A stretch of DNA of 64,000 nt from Sphingobium algorifonticola (lineage in GTDB: Bacteria; Pseudomonadota; Alphaproteobacteria; Sphingomonadales; Sphingomonadaceae), in the NCBI RefSeq assembly GCF_004005485.1, contig NZ_RZUL01000001.1:62001-126000 (forward strand), given 5' to 3'. The notes below the pieces were generated by a model, which saw only the letters and a program-made list of their open reading frames with translations, was not told the origin of the DNA and searched no databases. Of this stretch, positions 56,203 to 64,000 are shown one piece after another (the first letter of the stretch is position 1; the number at the start of each line of letters is the position of its first letter). The position numbers were made by a program, and so were the translations under genes.

Positions 56203-57036
56203 TCAGCCGTGCAGCCCTTTCATCACCATCGTATAGCTGACGAACAGCAGATAGATGCCGAACGTGATCTTCAGCGCACGGGGATTGAGCCGGTGCGCCA
56301 TCGCGACGCCGTAAGGCGCGGTGATGATCGACGTCGACGTGATCGCAACCGCCGCGGGCACGTTGACGAAGCCGAGCGATCCGATGGGCAGGCCAGGCTC
56401 GCCAAGCCCGATCAGGATGAAGCCGATCATGCCGGGCACCGCAATCAGGGTGCCGACGCCCGCTGCCGTCGCGATGGCCCGGTGGATCGACTTGCCGCAC
56501 AATGTCATCACGATGATGGCGATCACGCCCCCGCCAATGCCGAGCAGCGAGGAAAACGCGCCCAGCCCGCCCGCTATCCCCGCACGAACATAGCCGCCGG
56601 GCATTTCGTTCCAGTAGACCTTGCCGGAAAAGACGGGGATCAGGAAGTTGAGCGCCATCAGGAACACGCCGCCACCGAAGATCAGCGCGAGCCCCTGGTT
56701 GCTCACCCGGTCGGCAAGCAGGACGCCACCCCCCACGCCCAGCACCATCCAGGGTGCCCAGCTTCGCAACACATCGAAATCGACCGCGCCACGCCGCGCA
56801 TGCGCCTGAACCGACCGGATCGATGTGACGACAATCGTCGCCAGCGACGTGCCGATCGCGACATGGGCAAGCTGGGCGGGATCGCCACCCAGCAGCGGCA
56901 GCACGACGAACAGCGCAGGCACGACGACAAAGCCGCCGCCGATGCCGAACATGCCCGCCGCGAACCCGGCGACGAGCCCCGCACCCAGCATCGCGACGAT
57001 CGGCACCAGCCATTGCGAAAAATCAGCCAGTGGCAT
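56203..57036 (-). CDS. TauE/SafE sulfite exporter-family membrane protein
   Basis: Protein of 277 residues with about eight hydrophobic segments in two repeats; GMFGIGGGFVVVPAL and LLGIGGGVIAIIVM are the paired glycine-rich family motifs. Members export sulfite, sulfoacetate or other organic anions. The substrate is unknown and no sulfur genes are beside it. Confidence 0.92.
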   Translation of the reverse strand: MPLADFSQWLVPIVAMLGAGLVAGFAAGMFGIGGGFVVVPALFVVLPLLGGDPAQLAHVAIGTSLATIVVTSIRSVQAHARRGAVDFDVLRSWAPWMVLGVGGGVLLADRVSNQGLALIFGGGVFLMALNFLIPVFSGKVYWNEMPGGYVRAGIAGGLGAFSSLLGIGGGVIAIIVMTLCGKSIHRAIATAAGVGTLIAVPGMIGFILIGLGEPGLPIGSLGFVNVPAAVAITSTSIITAPYGVAMAHRLNPRALKITFGIYLLFVSYTMVMKGLHG

Positions 57037-57097
57037 CAGACACGCTCTCCGACGCTCACGCGCCCCGGTTCAACCATGAAAACATCTATCCTGTCGG

Positions 57098-57646
57098 CTA
57101 AGCGTCTGTGCATAGGGCCTTCCGCATGGTGATAAGCGGAACGCCACCATCTTCGAAACGAGCGACATCCACAAACCCGCAAGCATGATAAAGCGGCGCG
57201 CCTGCGAGCGTGGAGGACAGTTCGAGTGTGCGAAAGCCTTCGGCGCGCGCCGCCGCCTCGCACAATGAAAGGATCAGCCGCCCGACGCCCTGCCGGGCAT
57301 GGTCGGGATGGGTATACATCGCCCGGATGCGCGCAGGCTCCGTCACCGGATCAAGCAGCCGGTCGCTGCGGCCGGGCGTCGCATCATGCCCATAGGGTGT
57401 CTCGCGCCGACTCCAGCCGCCGCATCCGGCCAGCGCATCGCCGCGCGCAACGATGAAATAGGTGCCGTCCGCCACCAGACGCGTATCGACGCCCATGAAC
57501 CCCCGGCTGACGGCGATCTGCCCCGGCGTCAGAAAGGCCCGCTGAAGATCATCGATCGAAGCGTCCACCAGTTCTTGCAGCGCGGGAAGATCGTCGGGCA
57601 CGGCCAGCCGATGAACGAGCGCGCCTGCCGGAGAAGAAACGACCAT
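57098..57646 (-). CDS. GNAT-family N-acetyltransferase
   Basis: Protein of 182 residues with the acetyl-CoA loop HPDHARQGVGRLILSLCEAA and the late motif AGAPLYHACGF. The N-terminal RLAVPDDLPALQELVDASI is typical of the fold. The acceptor is unknown. ATG 57646 (MVVSSPAGAL) was chosen; upstream residues read through composition unlike the family. Confidence 0.9.
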   Translation of the reverse strand: MVVSSPAGALVHRLAVPDDLPALQELVDASIDDLQRAFLTPGQIAVSRGFMGVDTRLVADGTYFIVARGDALAGCGGWSRRETPYGHDATPGRSDRLLDPVTEPARIRAMYTHPDHARQGVGRLILSLCEAAARAEGFRTLELSSTLAGAPLYHACGFVDVARFEDGGVPLITMRKALCTDA

Positions 57647-57738
57647 TGTTCCGCCATGAGTAGGAATGGGGCATGGAAACAGGCTGTGGGTCCGGGGCGG
57701 CATCCACATCGGACGCCGCCCCGTTCGTCACACCGCGA

Positions 57739-60399
57739 TCAGAACTTGAAGTTCGCGCGGGCATACCAGAAGCCGCCGTTGAAACCCAGCGGGGAGTCGT
57801 CCGGATAGACCGACCCGCCGATGGTGCCACCGGTCGACTGATACCAGTTCTGATTGGCCAGACCCGTCGACCGGTAGTTTTTGTCGGGATACTGGTCGAA
57901 GATGTTTTCCGCGCCCACAGCCAGCCGGATGTTTTCGGTCAACTCATAGGCGATTTCGAGATCGAAGGTGAATTCGGACCCGAACGTCTTGTTGCCGCCG
58001 TCGGCCGTGGCGGCGAAGCTCGTATATTTGCCGAAGTAATTGGCGCGGGCCATGATCGACAAGGCATCAAGCGACCAGTTTTCGGTCAGGTTGCCACGCC
58101 ATTTGGGGTTCAGATTCTCGATATTGCCCACACGGACCGCGTCGATGACCGCCGTCTGCACGACCGCGGCGGGTGTACCCGTCACGGCAGGCAGGTTGAA
58201 GTTGACGGTGCCGACCCGCGTCACCTTCGTCTTGTTGTAATTGCCCGCAAGCGTCGTGTTGAACCGGCCCCAGCCGCTCGTCATCGTATAGCTTGCGACG
58301 ACATCAACACCGCGCGTCCGGGTGTCGAAGCTGTTCGTGAAGTAGCGCACCCGGCCCAGCGTTTCGGCATTGGCAACACCGGCATTGCGCAAGGCCTGAC
58401 GGCGTTGCTCGGTGTTGATTTCGATATTGCCGGTCAGGCCGATACGGTCGGTCACCTTGATCTGATAGGCGTCGACCGTCAGGGTGAAGGCCGATGCGGG
58501 CGTAAGGACGAAGCCCGCCGACAGGTTTTTCGACTTTTCAGGTTGCAGGGCGGTCGCCCCGAAGGCCTGCGCCGCCGCCGTGGATACCGGATAGATAGCC
58601 GATTCGATCGGGTTCGGCCCGGTAAACGCAGTAGCGACGTTCGTGGTGAACAGCTGCCCGGGAGTCGGCGCGCGGAAGCCGGTCGATGCCGCACCGCGTA
58701 CGGCGATGGCATCAGTAAAGGCATAACGCCCCGTCGCCTTCCAGTTGGTCGTGCTGCCGAAGTCGGAGAAGTTTTCGTGACGCAGCGCAGCCGAAAGACT
58801 CAGCCCCTCGACAACGTCGGCATCCACTTCGCCATAGAAGGCATAGCTGGTGCGCGCCTGATCCACCGTCGAATCCGGGCCGTAACCGGGAAAGCCGTTG
58901 GACCCCAGTTGCTTCGTCACGACAAATTGCGTGCCGTTGTCGCGCTGCACGGTTTGCGACGCGAAACTGCCCGACTGATAGGACGCCGGATCGCCAAGGC
59001 CGATGATATAGCCTTCGCGCCGATGCTCGCCGCCGAACGCCAACGTCAGCGGGCTGGCAAGGCCCATGTCGAAATCATAGCTGAAGTCGGCGTTGAAGTT
59101 GGTTTCGCGCTGTTCGAGCGACCCCATGTAGAATTCCGTCGGCGTGGCCAGGCCCAGCGACGGGTTCATCGTTTCGGTCATGCGATAGCCGATACGGTTC
59201 TGGCCATAGCTTGCCGAAAGATCGTAGTTCAGACCGAAGGAAAGCTGCCCCTTGATGCCCGCCGCGATCGAGATGTCCACGACCTTGCCGTAGAAGCGCG
59301 GCGTGAAGCCCTGCGGATAGAGCGTGGTAAAGGATGCGGTGCGGCCTTCCGCGTCATAGACCGGCCTGCCGCGCGAATCGAAAACGCCCGGCAGCGTATC
59401 GAGATAGAGCGGCGTATCGAAAATGCCGCCTGCGGCCGCAAACGTCGCCGTTCCCGTTCCCAGCGCATTGGGGCCGGTCACCGAGATCGGCTGGCGATAG
59501 TTGAAGTCGCCTTCCTGCTTCGACCGGCCGTAGTTGCCGAACATGTAGATTTCCGCCTGATCCGAAATCTCTATGCCCGAATTGAAGAAGACGCGCTGCG
59601 CCTCCACCTGCGGATCGCCCCATATCTGCACGGGATCGCGGACATCGGCATAGCCTGCCTGCTGCGAAAGGATCAGGGCACCGGGGCGCTGGACGCCACG
59701 GCTGGTCTGCTTGCTGTCGAGATATTCGCCGCTGATATTGAAGAAGCCTGCGTCGGTCAGCTTGAAACCGGCATTGGCGGAAATCTGGATATTCTCGCCG
59801 TCGCCCTCATAATATTGCCCGTAGCGGGTGTTGACTTCAAAACCGCTGCTGTCGCGTTTCAGACCGTAGTTGATGACGCCGGCGATCGCGTCCGAACCAT
59901 ATTGGGCGGCGGCGCCGTCGCGCAGCACTTCGATCTGGCCGATGGCGATGGTCGGTATCTGGGCAAGATCGACACCCTGCGCGCCCGCGGCCAGTGCCCC
60001 GCCACCAATCTGCACCAGCGCGGCGCGATGGCGACGCTTGCCGTTGACGAGGACGAGGATCTGGTCTGGCGGAAGGCCGCGCAGCGTCGGCGGACGGACA
60101 AAGGTCGATCCGTCGGCAATGGCGAACCGGCCGACGTTGAACGATGGAATAAGGTTGCGCAGCACATTGTTCATGTCGCCCGAAGCCTGCTGCGAAAGCG
60201 TTTCGGCGGTGAATACATCGACCGGCACGGCCGATTCGGCAACGGTGCGGTCGGTACGGCGCGTTCCGGTGACGATGATCGTGGCACCAGGTTCTTCCGC
60301 GGCTGCCTGTGGCGTCACTGCGTCTTGCGCGACGGCCGGTGCGGCGTGGCAAAGGGCAATGCACAGCGCACTGCCTGAAATCAGACCCAATCTTTTCAT
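57739..60399 (-). CDS. TonB-dependent receptor
   Basis: Protein of 886 residues. A signal peptide (MKRLGLISGSALCIALCHAA, ending near AVAQD) is followed by a plug with IIVTGTRRTDRTVAESAVP, LRGLPPDQILVLVNGKRRH and GSDAIAGVINYGLK, then a barrel ending WYARANFKF. It takes up an unidentified ligand (siderophore, sugar or other) with TonB energy. No regulator or inner-membrane transporter is adjacent, so the substrate is open. Confidence 0.94.
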   Translation of the reverse strand: MKRLGLISGSALCIALCHAAPAVAQDAVTPQAAAEEPGATIIVTGTRRTDRTVAESAVPVDVFTAETLSQQASGDMNNVLRNLIPSFNVGRFAIADGSTFVRPPTLRGLPPDQILVLVNGKRRHRAALVQIGGGALAAGAQGVDLAQIPTIAIGQIEVLRDGAAAQYGSDAIAGVINYGLKRDSSGFEVNTRYGQYYEGDGENIQISANAGFKLTDAGFFNISGEYLDSKQTSRGVQRPGALILSQQAGYADVRDPVQIWGDPQVEAQRVFFNSGIEISDQAEIYMFGNYGRSKQEGDFNYRQPISVTGPNALGTGTATFAAAGGIFDTPLYLDTLPGVFDSRGRPVYDAEGRTASFTTLYPQGFTPRFYGKVVDISIAAGIKGQLSFGLNYDLSASYGQNRIGYRMTETMNPSLGLATPTEFYMGSLEQRETNFNADFSYDFDMGLASPLTLAFGGEHRREGYIIGLGDPASYQSGSFASQTVQRDNGTQFVVTKQLGSNGFPGYGPDSTVDQARTSYAFYGEVDADVVEGLSLSAALRHENFSDFGSTTNWKATGRYAFTDAIAVRGAASTGFRAPTPGQLFTTNVATAFTGPNPIESAIYPVSTAAAQAFGATALQPEKSKNLSAGFVLTPASAFTLTVDAYQIKVTDRIGLTGNIEINTEQRRQALRNAGVANAETLGRVRYFTNSFDTRTRGVDVVASYTMTSGWGRFNTTLAGNYNKTKVTRVGTVNFNLPAVTGTPAAVVQTAVIDAVRVGNIENLNPKWRGNLTENWSLDALSIMARANYFGKYTSFAATADGGNKTFGSEFTFDLEIAYELTENIRLAVGAENIFDQYPDKNYRSTGLANQNWYQSTGGTIGGSVYPDDSPLGFNGGFWYARANFKF

Positions 60400-60735
60400 T
60401 CTGGCCCCCTTTGAATGTTATCGATTCTGCTTTGGAGCCTCTCCCTTATGTGCCTTTCGTCCCTTGCTTGATGTCGTCCATCCCCCCACGAGATGCGGGT
60501 CTTTGTTTGACCGCTTGTCGTTATCCAACGAAGCATGATCCGGCATCCGCCATGCTCCTTGTCGGCAAGGCGAAGAAAATGCTGCGATGCACCGCGAAAA
60601 AGGGCGCTTTTCTCTCCCATGAGGCGTCGGAAACCCTTGAAAAGGATCGGACATGGGCGCATTTAGCGGCTGCCCCGAAGCTCAGGGGCGTTTGAAGGGG
60701 ATCGGTCAAAGACCGACCCCGCCAGGAGGATGCCA
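60400..60735. other. Intergenic region between the TonB receptor and the UrcA gene
   Basis: No gene seen over 336 bp. It should contain the divergent promoters of both neighbours. Hairpins at 60672-60689 (GCCCC and GGGGC) and 60697-60720 lie at the UrcA end; the rest shows no clear promoter hexamers. Confidence 0.7.
60697..60720 (+). promoter_or_regulatory. Stem-loop directly upstream of the UrcA ribosome binding site
   Basis: GGGGATCGGTC / GACCGACCCC with an AAA loop: ten base pairs and one bulged A. It ends 3 bp before AGGAGG (60724-60729). There is no T run, so an RNA element in the leader is likelier than a terminator. Confidence 0.45.
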
Positions 60736-61083
60736 ATGCCTATGTTCCCCCCCGCTGGACGCAGCCTGTTTGCGTTCGTACTTCCCGCAGCTGCCCTGCT
60801 GTGCGCCCCGGCCGCGATGGCCGAGACGGATCTGGTGGTCAGCTACAGCGCCGTCAGCAGCGATATCACCAAATCCATGCCGGTCGCGATCGACGACTTG
60901 CAGCTCGGATCGGCGCAAGGCCGCGAGACGCTGCGCAAGCGCATCAATTTCGCCGCCAAGACGGTGTGCGGCTATACCGGCATGAACGGCGTGCGCCCGA
61001 CGAAGGACTATCAACGCTGTTTCGACAGGGCGACGACGGCCGCGCTGTCCGATCCGCGTGTGAGCCAGACCGCCGCACGCTGA
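60736..61083 (+). CDS. UrcA-family protein, exported
   Basis: About 115 residues from ATG 60736. A signal peptide (cut near AAMAETD) precedes the UrcA motifs VSYSAVSSDI and TVCGYTGMNGVRPTKDYQRC, including the two cysteines that probably form a disulfide. UrcA proteins are common in sphingomonads and have no known function. AGGAGG is 6 bp before ATG 60736; ATG 60730 abuts it and is unlikely. Confidence 0.85.
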   Translation: MPMFPPAGRSLFAFVLPAAALLCAPAAMAETDLVVSYSAVSSDITKSMPVAIDDLQLGSAQGRETLRKRINFAAKTVCGYTGMNGVRPTKDYQRCFDRATTAALSDPRVSQTAAR

Positions 61084-61159
61084 ACCGTCGCGTCGTTTGA
61101 GAGAATCCCGGTTGCGCCCCAACGCGACCGGGATTTTTCATGTCGGCGTCAGATCATCG

Positions 61160-61921
61160 TCAAATGCCGCCATCGGTGACCGGGCGGCCGATCGCCTCCA
61201 GCGCATCGCGCAATGCCGCGACACAGGCATCGAGCGCGGCCTGATCGGTCGAGCGCACGACGAAGTTCGCGCCGACGCGCCCTTCGCGGAAAAAGGGATA
61301 GCTGCCGATCTGGCAACCGTCATGGGCCTTTTCGGTGGCGCGCAGCAAGTCGGCGACTTCGCTTTCCGCCACCCAGCAGCCGATCTGGCGCGACAGCAGC
61401 GGCAGGCCGCCTTCGAGTGTTCCGGTCAGGCTTTCCAGCATGCCCGCCGTGATGTGCGGAACGCCCGCCATGATGAAGATATTGCCATGGCGAATGCCCG
61501 GCGCGCCGGACATGCGGTTCTCGATCAGGTCCGCGCCTTCAGGCACCCGCGCCATCCGCAGCCGCGCCTCGGTCAGGCCGCCCCGCTCGGCATAATAATC
61601 TTCCAGAACCGCGCGGGCGCGCGGATGCACGACCACCGGCACGCCCAGCGCCACAGCGATCGCATCGACCGTGATGTCGTCATGCGTCGGCCCGATGCCG
61701 CCGGTGGTGAACAGATAGTCGTTGCGCGCGCGCAGGACGTTGACGGCCTCGACGATCGCCGCCTCATCGTCCGCCACGACCCGTACTTCCTTCAGCCGGA
61801 TGCCCTGCACGTTCAGCCATGCGGCGATCTGGGCGATGTTCCTGTCCTGCGTCCGCCCGGACAATATCTCGTCGCCGATAATGGCGAGGGCGGCGGTCCA
61901 TATGCGTTGGGGGCTGGTCAT
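61160..61921 (-). CDS. CinA/MoaB-type molybdopterin-binding domain protein
   Basis: Protein of 253 residues. The MoCF-type domain (about 10-175) has AAIIGDEILSGR-type motif (here LAIIGDEILSGRTQD) and FTTGGIGPTHDD. The C-terminal PncC (nicotinamide-nucleotide amidase) half of full CinA is missing; the tail is a short alpha/beta domain instead. It could act as an ADP-ribose or NMN-related pyrophosphatase, by family only. It is divergent from map. Confidence 0.85.
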   Translation of the reverse strand: MTSPQRIWTAALAIIGDEILSGRTQDRNIAQIAAWLNVQGIRLKEVRVVADDEAAIVEAVNVLRARNDYLFTTGGIGPTHDDITVDAIAVALGVPVVVHPRARAVLEDYYAERGGLTEARLRMARVPEGADLIENRMSGAPGIRHGNIFIMAGVPHITAGMLESLTGTLEGGLPLLSRQIGCWVAESEVADLLRATEKAHDGCQIGSYPFFREGRVGANFVVRSTDQAALDACVAALRDALEAIGRPVTDGGI

Positions 61922-61999
61922 GCCTCGCCCATAGCGCGGCGATGCGGCGGGGCAAAGCGCCCTCTCGCAAATCGCGTCGCACCCGCCTATAATGGTGCG

Positions 62000-62827
62000 A
62001 TGACAGATTATATGACGATCACGGCCGATGCGCCGGTATCCCGCTCCGCGGCGATCAAGCTGTATGACGAAGCGGGCTTTGCGGGCATGCGCAAGGCGGG
62101 GCGCCTCGCCGCCGAAATCCTCGACGCGCTGGTGCCGCATGTCGTGCCGGGCGTGAGCACCGGCGAGCTGGACGACATCGTGCGGCGCATGACGATCGAG
62201 GGTGGCGGCGTGCCCGCGACGCTCGGCTATCGCGGTTACACGCATAGCTGCTGCACCTCGATCAACAATGTGATCTGTCATGGCATCCCCGGCGACTATC
62301 GGCTGAAGGACGGCGATATCATCAACATCGACGTGACGCCGGTGGTGGACGGCTGGCACGGCGACACCAGCCGGATGTTCATTGCCGGGGACGCGCCGAT
62401 CAAGGCGCGCAGGCTGATCGAAGTCACTTATGAATGCCTGATGCTGGGGATCGAACAGGCACGGCCGGGCAACCGGATCGGCGATATCGGCCATGCGATC
62501 CAGCGGCATGCGGAACGGCACCGCTATGGGGTGGTGCGCGACTTCTGTGGCCATGGCCTTGGCCGCGTGTTCCACGACAGCCCCGAAGTCGTGCATCTGG
62601 GTCGCCCCGGTTCCGGGCCGGAGCTGAAACCTGGCATGTTCTTCACGATCGAGCCGATGATCAACATCGGCAAGCCGGACATCCGGATGCTCGACGACGG
62701 CTGGACTGCGGTCACGCGCGACCGCACATTGTCCGCGCAATTCGAACATTCGATCGGCATCACCGAAACGGGCTGCGAAATCTTCACGAAAAGCCCGACC
62801 GGACTGGACGCGCCGCCCTACGTCTGA
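62000..62827 (+). CDS. map: Type I methionine aminopeptidase
   Basis: Protein of 275 residues. The metal site is formed by Asp residues in NIDVTPVVDGWHGDTSRMF, His in FCGHGLGRVFH, and Glu residues in FFTIEPMI and SAQFEHSIGIT. It removes initiator methionine from new proteins. ATG 62000 (MTDYMTITAD) is preferred; the extra 20 or so residues before RSAAIKLYDEAG are a mild extension. Its last 10 bp overlap the convergent GNAT gene. Confidence 0.96.
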   Translation: MTDYMTITADAPVSRSAAIKLYDEAGFAGMRKAGRLAAEILDALVPHVVPGVSTGELDDIVRRMTIEGGGVPATLGYRGYTHSCCTSINNVICHGIPGDYRLKDGDIINIDVTPVVDGWHGDTSRMFIAGDAPIKARRLIEVTYECLMLGIEQARPGNRIGDIGHAIQRHAERHRYGVVRDFCGHGLGRVFHDSPEVVHLGRPGSGPELKPGMFFTIEPMINIGKPDIRMLDDGWTAVTRDRTLSAQFEHSIGITETGCEIFTKSPTGLDAPPYV

Positions 62828-63354
62828 CGCGCCTCAGCGATGCGGTGTTCCAGATAGCGCACCTGTTTCGCGCCGCCGGGCAGGGTGGCGCGGCCGATTT
62901 CGGCAAAACCCAGCCGTTCGTGAAACGCATCGGACGCCGGATTGGGCGGAACGCTGTTGATTTCGCAGACCACGCGGTCATGCCCTGCGTCCTGCGCCGC
63001 CCGGAACAGCGCCGCATAGAGGCTGCGCGCATGGCCCCGCCCCTGCGCCGCCTGCGCCACGACAACCCGATCGACATAGACGAAGCGCGCGAACCGATCG
63101 CGGAACCACAGGAAATTGGGGCTTTCATAGTCGGCGTCCTGATCGAACGCGACCAGCAGTGCGTCGGCATCCGCGCAGCTCTCTCCCACCCGCATTGCAA
63201 GAAACGCCTGCGCCACCAGATGTCGCAAACGCGGCGCGTCGAGCGGCGACAATTCAGCTTCATGCGCGGCGTTGAGCGCCAGCAGCGCCGTGGTCAGCGG
63301 TGCGCCATCAACGATGACATCGGCTGAAAGATCATGATGCACAAGGTTCGTCAC
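62818..63354 (-). CDS. GNAT-family N-acetyltransferase
   Basis: Protein of 178 residues. The acetyl-CoA loop is AAQGRGHARSLYAALFRAAQ and the late motif NPASDAFHERLGFAEIG. The N-terminal domain has FLWFRDRFARFVYVDRVVV. The acceptor is unknown. It is convergent with map and lies upstream of, and divergent from, the glnB promoter region. Confidence 0.9.
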   Translation of the reverse strand: MTNLVHHDLSADVIVDGAPLTTALLALNAAHEAELSPLDAPRLRHLVAQAFLAMRVGESCADADALLVAFDQDADYESPNFLWFRDRFARFVYVDRVVVAQAAQGRGHARSLYAALFRAAQDAGHDRVVCEINSVPPNPASDAFHERLGFAEIGRATLPGGAKQVRYLEHRIAEARQT

Positions 63355-63523
63355 GCGCCGAGGACTCCAGACAGGCGGGAGGGCATAGCCTTATCGCGAC
63401 ACTGTGCCTAGCCAAGGTGCGCCCTGCCCAAAAATCCGGCATCCACTGTCGCCTTTGCCCGAAAACATGGCACTATCGACAAATCATGCTGCATCGCGGA
63501 AGCTGTTCCGGCGATTCGGCAAT

Positions 63524-63539
63524 TGGCACGGTAATTGTT
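63524..63539 (+). promoter_or_regulatory. Sigma-54-type promoter of glnB
   Basis: TGGCACG-GTAA-TTGTT matches the RpoN consensus TGGCACG-N4-TTGCW with the GG and G pair 12 bp apart (63525-63526 and 63537-63538). The -12 element is GT rather than GC. It ends 85 bp upstream of the glnB ATG, fitting nitrogen control of glnBA. Confidence 0.65.
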
Positions 63540-63576
63540 TGTTTACGAGTGCGACATGCGCGCGGGGGGCGCGTAA

Positions 63577-63963
<387 letters not shown>

Positions 63964-64000
63964 CATCATCACCTCACGCGGGTGGCATCGCTCGCGATAG

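Noticed and set aside
57673-60378. Plus-strand open frame of 901 codons
   Set aside because: Mirror of the TonB-dependent receptor on the minus strand; the receptor has signal peptide, plug and barrel end.
61922-62749. N-terminal extension of the CinA-like protein to 529 residues
   Set aside because: The extension is antisense to map and has no PncC or other CinA domain; ATG 61921 starts the known domain.
63400-63440. NtrC binding site upstream of glnB (AAGGTGCG region)
   Set aside because: Only one half-site resembles the consensus; the partner half is missing.

Overview
The window looks like chromosomal DNA of a sphingomonad (Alphaproteobacteria, Sphingomonadales). Reasons: high GC with strong third-position bias, two large TonB-dependent receptors, an UrcA-family protein, a ChpT phosphotransferase, a CtrA-type box, an alphaproteobacterial RpoH, and several families of short palindromic intergenic repeats. 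Nearly everything is ordinary core or shell genome. There is no phage, plasmid, IS or CRISPR signature.

Layout. 1-2460 (minus): carA, an RraB-like gene, a small membrane protein and carB (cut by the window edge), chained by stop/start overlaps. 2619-9266 (plus): yqeY-like gene, a GIY-YIG nuclease boxed by perfect inverted repeats, dnaG, rpoD, an unknown gene and a MoxR ATPase. 9270-12247 (minus): 2Fe-2S ferredoxin, J-domain protein, RNase P RNA, amidase and EamA transporter. 12289-18863 (minus): chemotaxis operon cheA-W-Y-B-R with a CtrA box in front of cheA, plus chpT and a JAMM peptidase. 18881-23036 (plus): RluD-type pseudouridine synthase, rpoH, MFS transporter, mtgA. 23174-31958 (minus): Oar-like TonB receptor, clpX, clpP (with an RpoH-type promoter), a glycosyltransferase and trigger factor, with tRNA-Leu directly upstream.

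32322-36902: an acyl-type XRE regulator divergent from a 50-aa gene, a short exported protein, an M20 amidohydrolase and a LysR regulator. 37220-41248 (plus): trehalose operon otsB / GH15 / otsA. 41279-45917: two nucleotidyltransferases, a flippase, a lipid kinase and a metallophosphoesterase, which together look like a lipid- or glycan-headgroup locus. 45970-54755: dipeptidase, DUF6481-like protein, two OmpR-type two-component systems, EF-hand protein, porin and carbonic anhydrase. 55023-60399 (minus): glutathione-dependent formaldehyde dehydrogenase, TauE/SafE transporter, GNAT and a second TonB receptor. 60736-63963: UrcA, CinA-like protein, map, GNAT, and glnB behind a sigma-54-type promoter.

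How it works together. The RpoH gene and the clpP heat-shock promoter fit one proteostasis circuit (RpoH, ClpXP, trigger factor, J-domain protein). ChpT and the CtrA box tie motility to the CckA-ChpT-CtrA relay. The most novel candidates are the GIY-YIG gene enclosed by 28-bp inverted repeats, the nucleotidyltransferase/flippase/lipid-kinase block (possibly an anionic sphingolipid headgroup pathway), and a set of composite two-hairpin intergenic elements.
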